In this document: in pieces, positions 1-6,825 of the stretch
Layout of the letters: every line of letters begins with the position of its first letter
How positions within the stretch are numbered: the first letter of the stretch is position 1
NCBI GenBank assembly: GCA_018365265.1
Contig: JAGZKI010000007.1
Location: 1-53,083, forward strand
Direction of reading: 5' to 3'
Source: Streptococcus parasanguinis
GTDB taxonomy: Bacteria; Bacillota; Bacilli; Lactobacillales; Streptococcaceae
Length of the DNA: 53,083 bases
The notes under the pieces: model-generated
Databases searched by the model: none
Told to the model about the DNA's origin: nothing
Seen by the model: only the letters and a program-made list of their open reading frames with translations
Program-made: the position numbers and the translations under genes

Positions 1-108
1 GCTGTAAAAGCTGATGAAATCAGCGTAGTAGAGCCCACTCAACCACTGCGTCTTGCTCGACAATCCAAAAATAATTGAGAGGCTAGGACTTTTGTCCCAC
101 TCTCTTTT
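1..108 (-). repeat. Dispersed intergenic repeat, copy 1 (cut by window start)
   Basis: Bases 1-99 are the reverse complement of 17563-17661, with 96 of 99 positions the same by my reading. The end nearest fba carries a hairpin (77-104: GAGAG..GGAC, TTTT loop, GTCC..CTCTC) followed by TTTT, so on the plus strand it can act as a terminator for whatever gene lies upstream of the window. The element continues beyond base 1. It looks like a widespread intergenic repeat of oral streptococci, but copy number cannot be judged here. Confidence 0.8.
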
Positions 109-193
109 CCTTATTTGCTAGGATGAAAGCCTTAGGAAATAGGAGATTCTGCCCTATTTATCATAAGAAAGTGCTTAAAGACACAGGAAAAGC

Positions 194-222
194 TAGCAAT
201 TTCATCTAAAAAGTGATAAAAT
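194..222 (+). promoter_or_regulatory. Putative fba promoter (extended -10)
   Basis: An extended -10 is visible: TG at 214-215, then TAAAAT at 217-222. The -35 is weak (TAGCAA at 194-199, 17-bp spacing). It lies 53 bp upstream of the fba start. Confidence 0.55.
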
Positions 223-275
223 AAACAATGTAAGTGGGATCAATCCCACAAAAATTTATAGGAGGCCTATTACAC

Positions 276-1157
276 ATGGCAATCGTTTCAGCAGAAAAAT
301 TTGTCCAAGCAGCTCGTGACAATGGTTATGCAGTTGGTGGATTTAACACAAACAACCTTGAGTGGACTCAAGCTATCTTGCGTGCAGCAGAAGCTAAGAA
401 AGCTCCAGTACTTATCCAAACTTCTATGGGTGCTGCTAAATACATGGGTGGTTACAAAGTATGTAAAGCCCTTATTGAAAACCTTGTAGAATCAATGGGT
501 ATCACTGTACCAGTTGCTATTCACCTTGACCATGGTCACTACGACGATGCTCTTGAATGTATCGAAGCTGGTTACACTTCAATCATGTTTGACGGTTCAC
601 ACCTTCCAGTTGAAGAAAACCTTAAATTGGCGAAAGATGTCGTTGAAAAAGCTCATGCTAAAGGTATCTCAGTAGAAGCTGAAGTTGGTACTATCGGTGG
701 TGAAGAAGACGGTATCATCGGTGACGGTGAATTGGCACCAATCGAAGATGCTAAAGCAATGGTTGCTACAGGAATCGACTTCTTGGCTGCAGGTATCGGT
801 AACATCCACGGTCCTTACCCAGCAAACTGGAAAGGTCTTCACCTTGACCACTTGCAAAAATTAACTGAAGCTGTTCCAGGATTCCCAATCGTATTGCACG
901 GTGGATCAGGTATCCCTGATGATCAAATCCAAGCAGCGATCAAACTTGGTGTTGCGAAAGTTAACGTGAACACTGAATGCCAAATCGCATTTGCAAATGC
1001 TACTCGTCAATTCGTACGTGAATACGATGCAAACGAAGCAGAATACGACAAGAAGAAACTCTTCGACCCACGTAAATTCTTGAAACCAGGTTTCGAAGCA
1101 ATTACAGCAGCTGTTGAAGAACGTATCGACGTATTCGGTTCAGAAGGCAAAGCTTAA
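276..1157 (+). CDS. fba: Class II fructose-1,6-bisphosphate aldolase
   Basis: Catalyses reversible cleavage of fructose 1,6-bisphosphate to dihydroxyacetone phosphate and glyceraldehyde 3-phosphate in cytosolic glycolysis. The 293-residue protein has the class II metal-dependent TIM-barrel signatures: HLDHGH at 83-88 (likely catalytic D85 and zinc ligand H86), EAEVGTIGGEED, NIHGPY with H178, and LHGGSG with H208. The reading frame is open further upstream to 234, but ATG 276 is chosen because AGGAGG at 260-265 lies 10 bp before it and MAIVSAEKF is the usual streptococcal N-terminus. Codon use looks highly optimised, as expected for an abundant glycolytic enzyme. It is a single-gene unit ending in the terminator at 1173. 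The accessory island begins directly behind it. Confidence 0.97.
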   Translation: MAIVSAEKFVQAARDNGYAVGGFNTNNLEWTQAILRAAEAKKAPVLIQTSMGAAKYMGGYKVCKALIENLVESMGITVPVAIHLDHGHYDDALECIEAGYTSIMFDGSHLPVEENLKLAKDVVEKAHAKGISVEAEVGTIGGEEDGIIGDGELAPIEDAKAMVATGIDFLAAGIGNIHGPYPANWKGLHLDHLQKLTEAVPGFPIVLHGGSGIPDDQIQAAIKLGVAKVNVNTECQIAFANATRQFVREYDANEAEYDKKKLFDPRKFLKPGFEAITAAVEERIDVFGSEGKA

Positions 1158-1172
1158 TTAAAAACAGGAAAG

Positions 1173-1201
1173 CAAGGTCCCATGTGGATCTTGTTTTTTT
1201 G
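1173..1201 (+). terminator. fba terminator; lies in the left direct repeat
   Basis: Stem CAAGGTCC / GGATCTTG (8 bp, one G-T pair) with loop CATGT, followed by seven T. The same hairpin, its T-run and 14 following bases recur at 12896-12938 behind res. Confidence 0.85.
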
Positions 1202-1215
1202 TTTGGGAAAGGTTG
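1173..1215 (+). repeat. Left 43-bp direct repeat flanking the island
   Basis: Identical to 12896-12938 except at two positions (base 5 G/A and base 31 T/A). It covers the fba terminator plus TGGGAAAGGTTG. Together the two copies bracket about 11.7 kb of accessory DNA, and sequence similarity stops sharply at both repeat ends. Confidence 0.85.
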
Positions 1216-1394
1216 GGCAATGGACAGTGTTAGAGGACTCCTTGTTTTTCACAAAAATATATTGCAATATGTAGTGAAAAATGATATCCTTATGGAGGTA
1301 TTAGAAAATACCTCCTATGATTTTAATTTTGAGATACTCTAAGCTTTTATAATATCTTAGTAGTTTCGAATTTGTAGTGTACCATTGGTACCGT

Positions 1395-1421
1395 AAGAGA
1401 GCCTTCGAGGTTCTCTTTTTT
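1395..1421 (+). terminator. Orphan rho-independent terminator
   Basis: Stem AAGAGAGCC / GGTTCTCTT (one G-T pair), loop TTCGA, then T-run. No intact gene ends before it. Confidence 0.7.
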
Positions 1422-1500
1422 ATAACTTTAATATTCAACTTATCTTGAAAACCTAAAATCTTCTAATTAGTAATTTTTTGCGAAATGCTCTAAAAAATCC

Positions 1501-1528
1501 TTTACTACTGCTTAATCTGTGATATAAT
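1501..1528 (+). promoter_or_regulatory. Promoter of the small membrane protein pair
   Basis: TTTACT (1501-1506), 16-bp spacing, extended -10 TG-A-TATAAT (1520-1528). Confidence 0.7.
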
Positions 1529-1540
1529 GAATCGATTATG

Positions 1541-1594
1541 AAAACTCATTTTGTAGGGAAGGCCCTATAGCATGAATGCTATAAGAAGAGTTTT
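1541..1594 (+). other. Structured mRNA leader, three-way-junction-like
   Basis: AAAACTC (1541-1547) can pair with GAGTTTT (1588-1594). This encloses two mutually overlapping hairpins: TAGGG/CCCTA (1554-1567) and TATAGCAT/ATGCTATA (1566-1583). It begins just after the promoter and ends 6 bp before the ribosome binding site GGAG (1600-1603). Function unknown; it could affect mRNA stability or translation. Confidence 0.5.
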
Positions 1595-1613
1595 GAAATG
1601 GAGAAAATAAAGT

Positions 1614-2036
1614 ATGTATGATTTTAATAGAAAATTACTTACAGGGTGGGCTACATCTATTGTAGTGATTGCTATCATGATTGTCAGTTTAATAAATTCT
1701 GGTAGTACCAGTATGAGTTATTCAGAGCGCCAAGAACAATTATTAAGAGAACAAAATAATCCTCTAGGATATCAGGATAATGAGATTGTTGAGAAAATCA
1801 TTGTCGATAGAGGAACCAACTCAGTTTCCTACGAACATATTTTAGAAGATAAAGATCATATGAAAAGCTATTATATTGTCGTATGGAATGAACAAAATAG
1901 CTTGAAAAACTATCAAAAAGTTACCTATGATTACTTTAAAAAAGTTCATCCAGGAGATACTTGGGATGGTAAAACGACAATACCAGAAGAGCCATTATAT
2001 GATATCTACAATTCTACTAAAGATGACAAATGGTAG
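1614..2036 (+). CDS. Small membrane-anchored protein, unknown function
   Basis: 140 residues, family not recognised. One strong N-terminal membrane segment (about residues 12-29) follows positively charged residues (R6, K7), predicting an N-in protein with an outside domain of about 110 residues. The GGAG at 1600-1603 is 10 bp before ATG 1614. The C-terminal half (YYIVVWNE, then YDYFKKVHPGDTW) resembles the end of the next protein (RYVVYWSDHE, then FSYMFPKVGEIYE) in order and spacing, so the two are probably diverged paralogues. It is transcribed from its own extended -10 promoter with a folded leader. The location behind the fba terminator and inside the direct repeats marks it as accessory. 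It has no lipobox, cysteine or catalytic motif. A role in envelope stress or immunity would be speculation. Confidence 0.75.
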   Translation: MYDFNRKLLTGWATSIVVIAIMIVSLINSGSTSMSYSERQEQLLREQNNPLGYQDNEIVEKIIVDRGTNSVSYEHILEDKDHMKSYYIVVWNEQNSLKNYQKVTYDYFKKVHPGDTWDGKTTIPEEPLYDIYNSTKDDKW

Positions 2037-2102
2037 AATTAAGGTCAAATATTCCTAAATGATGATGTTTCTTAGGTTGATTATGAAAAAGGAGCTAGAA
2101 AT

Positions 2103-2402
2103 TTGAATATGAGTAAAGAGAATAAATTTATTCTAATCGGACTGATCTCTACTGTTATATTAGGTATCATTCTTATATTTCCTTTGATAAATGCGTTGGA
2201 AAAAAACATAGCTCTTAAAGAACGGATTGAATACCTAGAAAAGAGACAGACAAAGCCTAGTTACAAGGATGGAGAAGTCATTGAATTTGCTGAACTAGGT
2301 GGTACTCGTTATGTTGTGTATTGGTCTGATCATGAGGAGGCTAAAGTATATGAAGTTCCATTTTCATACATGTTCCCAAAGGTTGGAGAGATTTATGAAT
2401 GA
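2103..2402 (+). CDS. Small membrane-anchored protein, paralogue of the preceding one
   Basis: About 97-99 residues, family not recognised. It has an N-terminal membrane segment (about residues 11-30, FILIGLISTVILGIILIFPL) and a short linker with coiled-coil character (ALKERIEYLEKRQ). The outside domain ends in YVVYWSDHEEAKVYEVPFSY and PKVGEIYE, matching the tail of the protein encoded at 1614. Two starts are possible: TTG 2103 is 8 bp after AAGGAG (2089-2094), and ATG 2109 is 14 bp after it. I give the TTG because of spacing, but it is not certain. It lies 66 bp behind the first gene with no terminator between, so the two are probably co-transcribed. Confidence 0.7.
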   Translation: MNMSKENKFILIGLISTVILGIILIFPLINALEKNIALKERIEYLEKRQTKPSYKDGEVIEFAELGGTRYVVYWSDHEEAKVYEVPFSYMFPKVGEIYE

Positions 2403-2632
2403 GTGTAGAGCATGTTAACAATTTTTACTTTTTGTAGCATTAGAGTAGAAGTGTGCATTTGATTTGTTATACCTGTTTATGAAGAGAAAAATCAATTTGA
2501 TAAAAAGTCGATGTATTCAAAGTGGATCATTAAAAAGTAGTTGAACGATACTTTTAAGAAAAATGAAGTTGCAACTTCTGTTTTAATGTTCATAGTCTGA
2601 ATTTATAGGAAGTGATTGAGAATATAATCGAG

Positions 2633-2677
2633 AAAACTTCAAATCAACTGATAGGAAACGTTGATTTGAAGTTTTTT
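2633..2677 (+). terminator. Strong terminator before the R-M operon
   Basis: Perfect 16-bp stem AAAACTTCAAATCAAC / GTTGATTTGAAGTTTT with an 11-nt loop, then TT. The A-rich side also makes it a possible terminator on the other strand. Confidence 0.85.
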
Positions 2678-2804
2678 AATATTTAGATCAAGTAACTGTT
2701 GTAAAAAATAAAATTTGAGCACCTTCTACAACATGATAAAAACTTCTTTATTTAGTAATTTTTTTGTTTTAGTCATAACTTTAAAAGCCGTTAGAAATTT
2801 CGTA

Positions 2805-2813
2805 TGTTATAAT
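2805..2813 (+). promoter_or_regulatory. Promoter of the restriction-modification operon
   Basis: Extended -10 TG-T-TATAAT. No good -35 at 17 bp spacing. It lies 31 bp upstream of the helicase start. Confidence 0.6.
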
Positions 2814-2844
2814 TAAGTTGTTGAGTTAATATTAGGAGATTATG

Positions 2845-5800
2845 ATGGAAATTGATAATCGTAGTATTCGTCTAGGAGATGAATTAAAGAAAGAAATAAA
2901 GCCTGGAAGCAAGGTGAAGATTGCTGCTGCAACTTTTTCGATGTTTGCCTTTCAACAGTTAAAGGAAGAACTTGAAACGATCGAGGAGTTAAAATTTATC
3001 TTTACAAATCCAACCTTTGTGACTGATGAGACGAGAGTTGGATATCGTGAATATACGATCCCCAAAAAAGAGCGAGAGCAGTCTATTTTTGGAGGACGTT
3101 ATGAGCTGAAGTTAATGAATGAATTAACCCAAAAAGCAATTGCTAGAGAATGTGCTGAATGGATTAGGAAAAAGGCTCGTTTTAAATCTATCAACATTGA
3201 AACCGATGAGATGCCAAATGGTATGCGGATAGAAACGGATGGTGATACTGTCGCTGTGGATCGCCTCAAAAACTTTGATCGAAAAGAATTAGGCTATGAT
3301 TCTTCTTTGTTCAAAACGACACGGAATATCTACCATGCTCCATTAAGTTTATCCTATCTAGATGAATTTGATAGTCTCTGGCAAAATGATGAGTATTTTC
3401 GGGATGTGACAGAAGAGTTCTTGGAAACTCTCAATTTAGCTCATAAAGAACATTCCCCTGAATTTCTCTACTATGTCATGCTCTATAACCTCTTTAGCGA
3501 GTTTCTTGAGGATATCAATGATGACTATACCCCAAATGAACAGGTAGGCTATAAAAATACCAAGTTGTGGAATCTTCTTTATGATTTTCAACAAGATGCA
3601 GTAAAATCAATCATCTCAAAACTTGAAAAGTATAACGGCTGTATCTTAGCAGATTCAGTGGGGTTAGGAAAAACTTTTACAGCTTTAGCGGTCATGACCT
3701 ACTATGCCTATCGTGGGAAACGAATTTTAGTCTTGTGTCCGAAAAAGTTAGAAAACAACTGGAACATGTACCGACATGATTATGTCAACAACCCTATTTA
3801 TGACCGTCATCTCATTTACGATGTTTTGTATCATACTGATCTAAGTCGAGATAAAGGGACTTCAAATGGAATAGACCTTGCCTTAAATAAATGGGAGAAT
3901 TATGACTTAGTGGTTATTGATGAGTCTCATAATTTCCGTAATGGTGGATCCAGCGAAAGTGATCAAGCGGAGGGACGTGAAAATCGTTATAGCCGATTGA
4001 TGAATCGAATTATTAAATCGGGTGTTCCTACTAAGGTGCTGATGTTATCAGCTACTCCAGTTAATAATCGCTTTAATGATCTGAAAAATCAAATCGCTTT
4101 AGCCTATGAAGGAGATGTAGAGCAGATAGATGGGAAATTAGATACACAGTCATCAATTAATGATATTTTTCGGAATGCTCAATTAGCCTATAACAAATGG
4201 GCAGACTTACCAGCTGAAGAGCGAACGACAGATAAACTATTATCGACTTTAGACTTTGATTTCTTTAAAGTTCTGGATAGTGTGACAATTGCTCGTAGTC
4301 GAAAACATATCCGAGAATTTTATGATCGAAAAGCGATTGGCGATTTTCCAGAACGTCTGAAACCAAGAAACTTTGAACCTGATTTGACAGTGTCAGATCT
4401 AGATGTGACCTATAAAAAGTTATACCAGTTGTTAGATCAGCTACAGTTAACCATTTACCAACCTTCACTTTATATCTATCCCTCAAAGCGTGAGAAATAC
4501 GAAATAACATTAGCAGGGAATAAAGCCAACCTTACTCAACTGGGTCGTGAGTCGGGCATGAAAAAGTTGATGATGATCAATCTGCTTAAACGCTTGGAAA
4601 GTTCTGTGGCAGCTTTTCGTTATACCCTGATCGATGTCGTTAAATCATATGTAGATGAGACTTTAAAAGCTATTTCAACGTATGAGCAAACTGGTTTAGA
4701 TGCTCTATCCGGAGTGCCCGTCTTAAATGAAGATGATTTCGATATAGAAGATAGTAACTTAGATGTCTTTATCGGGAAGAAGAATAGAATTGCTTTGAAA
4801 GATATGGACTATCACAGTTGGAAATTAGAGTTAGAGAAAGATCAAGCAATTTTGCTGGAATTAGAAGAACTGATCGATCAAATCACTCCTGCAGAAGATA
4901 AAAAATTGCAAACACTCTATCGGCTGATTGATGAAAAAATGACTCATCCAATCAATGAAGGCAACAAAAAACTCATTATCTTTTCTGCCTTTGCGACGAC
5001 CACTAATTATCTCTATAAACATATTAGCCAATATGTACTGGATAAATATGGACTTCATACGGCACAAATTTCTGGTACAAAAGGATTTGAAACAACGCTA
5101 AAAACGAACCATCGAGACCTCAATTCCCTTTTGACTTATTTTTCACCACAATCAAAAGATAGGAATCTCCTATTCCCGGATGATCAAAGAGAGATTGATG
5201 TCTTGATTGCAACGGATGTTATTTCTGAAGGACAAAACCTGCAGGATGCAGATATGATGGTCAACTATGATATCCATTGGAATCCTGTTCGGATTATTCA
5301 ACGCTTTGGACGTGTGGATCGGATTGGGAGCAAAAATAAGTTTATTCAGCTTGTAAACTTTTGGCCAAATATCGAGTTAGATGAATACATCGATCTGAAA
5401 TCTCGTGTTGAATCACGTATGAAAATATCCGTTCTCACATCTACAGCAGATGATAACGTTCTTTCTAGTGAAGAGATAGAAGACAATAACTATCGAAAAA
5501 AACAACTAGAGCGTCTTAGAAATGAAGTTGTCGACTTAGAAGAGATGAGTGAAGGGATATCCATCATGGATCTAGGATTGGAAGACTACCGAATGGATCT
5601 TCTGAAGTATCTCGAAAGCCATCCTGAATTGGAAAAAGTACCAAAAGGTCTTCAAGCCATCTTGTCAGTTGAGAATAAGGAAGCAGAAGGAGCAATCTTT
5701 GTTTTAAAAAATAAAGACGAACTTAGAGGTAAGAATCAGAAAAATCAACTTCATCCATATTATATCCTCTATGTAAATAGTGCAGGAGATTTAGTGGTTT

Positions 5801-6111
5801 CTCCAGAAGAGAGCAAAAAGATTTTAGATCTATTGGGGAGTCTATGCCGTGGCAAGACGCAACCATTGCAGGCTCTGGTGAATAAGTATAACCGTCAAAC
5901 AAAAGATGGGAAAGAGATGTCAGGATATTCCAAGCTATTACAGCAGGCTATTGAACAACTGATGGAACAGGATCAACTGTCTACCATGGATGCACTCTTC
6001 AATTTTGGAACGGTTAATTTGATGAATACCAGTATTGAGGGGATGGATGACTTTGAACTGATTTGTTTCTTTGCCCTGCTAAAAGGAGAAAGTTATGATA
6101 CAGTTTCCTGA
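2845..6111 (+). CDS. SNF2-family helicase with N-terminal PLD-like region
   Basis: Large (1088-residue) superfamily 2 ATPase of the SNF2/HepA type, likely translocating on DNA for the adjacent modification/restriction proteins. Visible motifs: Walker A ADSVGLGKT (about 269-277), Walker B DESHN (359-363), LSATPVNN (about 401-408), motif V ATDVISEGQNLQ (from 789), motif VI QRFGRVDRIGS (from 819). The first 150 or so residues (VKIAAATFSMFAFQQL, LKFIFTNPTF) look like the phospholipase-D-like fold often fused to such helicases, but I see no clear HxK catalytic motif. ATG 2845 is chosen over ATG 2842 because AGGAG at 2834-2838 is 6 bp from the former and only 3 from the latter. The stop overlaps the next gene by 17 bp. 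Comparable helicases occur with type III-like R-M loci. The precise role is inferred. Confidence 0.88.
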   Translation: MEIDNRSIRLGDELKKEIKPGSKVKIAAATFSMFAFQQLKEELETIEELKFIFTNPTFVTDETRVGYREYTIPKKEREQSIFGGRYELKLMNELTQKAIARECAEWIRKKARFKSINIETDEMPNGMRIETDGDTVAVDRLKNFDRKELGYDSSLFKTTRNIYHAPLSLSYLDEFDSLWQNDEYFRDVTEEFLETLNLAHKEHSPEFLYYVMLYNLFSEFLEDINDDYTPNEQVGYKNTKLWNLLYDFQQDAVKSIISKLEKYNGCILADSVGLGKTFTALAVMTYYAYRGKRILVLCPKKLENNWNMYRHDYVNNPIYDRHLIYDVLYHTDLSRDKGTSNGIDLALNKWENYDLVVIDESHNFRNGGSSESDQAEGRENRYSRLMNRIIKSGVPTKVLMLSATPVNNRFNDLKNQIALAYEGDVEQIDGKLDTQSSINDIFRNAQLAYNKWADLPAEERTTDKLLSTLDFDFFKVLDSVTIARSRKHIREFYDRKAIGDFPERLKPRNFEPDLTVSDLDVTYKKLYQLLDQLQLTIYQPSLYIYPSKREKYEITLAGNKANLTQLGRESGMKKLMMINLLKRLESSVAAFRYTLIDVVKSYVDETLKAISTYEQTGLDALSGVPVLNEDDFDIEDSNLDVFIGKKNRIALKDMDYHSWKLELEKDQAILLELEELIDQITPAEDKKLQTLYRLIDEKMTHPINEGNKKLIIFSAFATTTNYLYKHISQYVLDKYGLHTAQISGTKGFETTLKTNHRDLNSLLTYFSPQSKDRNLLFPDDQREIDVLIATDVISEGQNLQDADMMVNYDIHWNPVRIIQRFGRVDRIGSKNKFIQLVNFWPNIELDEYIDLKSRVESRMKISVLTSTADDNVLSSEEIEDNNYRKKQLERLRNEVVDLEEMSEGISIMDLGLEDYRMDLLKYLESHPELEKVPKGLQAILSVENKEAEGAIFVLKNKDELRGKNQKNQLHPYYILYVNSAGDLVVSPEESKKILDLLGSLCRGKTQPLQALVNKYNRQTKDGKEMSGYSKLLQQAIEQLMEQDQLSTMDALFNFGTVNLMNTSIEGMDDFELICFFALLKGESYDTVS

Positions 6112-6769
6112 TTATACTTGTTTGCCAACTCCTCATGTGCTCTACAGACCCCATAAAAAGGGCAATCGTGATTTCTTTGATAACCTAGCTCTGACCAAAC
6201 AGGAAAAGCAAGAATTACGCGATCAGATTCAACTCATTCAAATCACCCATCAGATAGATTCGCAAACGACAAATATTCCTGAGGGAAGCACCGTTAAGCA
6301 GATCATGGTCTTAGAATTTCACCTCAATCAGCAAGAGTTCACAACCAGTTTGCTAGAAAAACTGGATGAACGTCTGGGCCTTTATACTGCCTTTGTTCTT
6401 AAGTTTCCGATGGATAAAGAAGAACTCTTAATTCATTATAAGGAAGTTCTAGCACAAGAAAAAGATGGAAGACATTTTAAAATTGTCCGTCGTTTCCGTA
6501 CACAAGAGGATTGTCAGATTCAATTTGAAGGCAATGACTTAGACCAAGTCTATGAAATGTTGATTAAGGAAACAGGGAAAAACCAACTTCAAAGTAAGTT
6601 GGGCGATAACCTGAAAGAGTCGGTTGAGCTGACGGCACAACTAGAAAAACTGGAGAAACAAGCTCAGCGTCTTAAGAAACAAATGTATACAGAAAAATCG
6701 ATGAGAAAGCAGATGGAAGTAAAGAAAGACTACCAGGCAGTTCTTAAACAAATCCAAGAATTAAAATAA
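6095..6769 (+). CDS. DUF4391-type protein of the R-M locus
   Basis: 224 residues. The N-terminal pattern (MIQFPDYTCLPTPH, KKGNRDFFDNLALTKQEK, MVLEFHLNQQEF) is what I recognise as DUF4391, a family found beside SNF2 helicases and Mod methyltransferases; function unknown. The last 60 or so residues (LTAQLEKLEKQAQRLKKQM..) are a strong predicted coiled coil, suggesting a bridging or oligomerising subunit. It starts inside the helicase gene (17-bp overlap) with AAGGAG at 6080-6085, so translation is probably coupled to the helicase and the two may form a complex. 56 bp containing an inverted repeat separate it from mod. Confidence 0.8.
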   Translation: MIQFPDYTCLPTPHVLYRPHKKGNRDFFDNLALTKQEKQELRDQIQLIQITHQIDSQTTNIPEGSTVKQIMVLEFHLNQQEFTTSLLEKLDERLGLYTAFVLKFPMDKEELLIHYKEVLAQEKDGRHFKIVRRFRTQEDCQIQFEGNDLDQVYEMLIKETGKNQLQSKLGDNLKESVELTAQLEKLEKQAQRLKKQMYTEKSMRKQMEVKKDYQAVLKQIQELK

Positions 6770-6772
6770 GGA

Positions 6773-6797
6773 TTACTTGTACACTATAGACAAGTAA
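6773..6797 (+). repeat. Perfect inverted repeat ahead of mod
   Basis: TTACTTGT (6773-6780) and ACAAGTAA (6790-6797), 9-nt spacer. No T-run follows, so it is not a terminator. It sits 17 bp before the mod ribosome binding site and could be an operator or an RNA hairpin shielding mod translation. Confidence 0.5.
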
Positions 6798-6825
6798 ACA
6801 GAAGAAATTATAAGAAAGGTTGCAT

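Larger units (their letters stand above)
1216..1613 (+). other. Gene-free 398 bp: terminator, hairpin, promoter and structured leader
   Basis: I see no credible gene. In order: a perfect 9-bp inverted repeat GGAGGTATT / AATACCTCC (1294-1315) with no T-run; a rho-independent terminator at 1395-1421 (GAGAGCC / GGTTCTC stem, T-run); a promoter at 1501-1528; and a folded leader at 1541-1594. The terminator has no intact gene upstream of it, so part of this stretch may be debris of a lost gene. Confidence 0.5.
2403..2844 (+). other. Gene-free 440 bp: possible gene remnant, terminator, promoter
   Basis: One frame at about 2467-2600 reads VIPVYEEKNQFDKKSMY.. and then ..LNDTFKKNEVATSVLM after an in-frame TAG. 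This is protein-like and may be the eroded end of a lost gene, but too short to identify. A strong terminator follows at 2633-2677, and an extended -10 promoter for the helicase operon is at 2805-2813. Confidence 0.4.

Noticed and set aside
669..857. Minus-strand frames within fba, and many similar ones inside ilvC, fakA, suf and ami genes
   Set aside because: They are antisense shadows of strongly codon-biased genes, with no ribosome binding sites or promoters.
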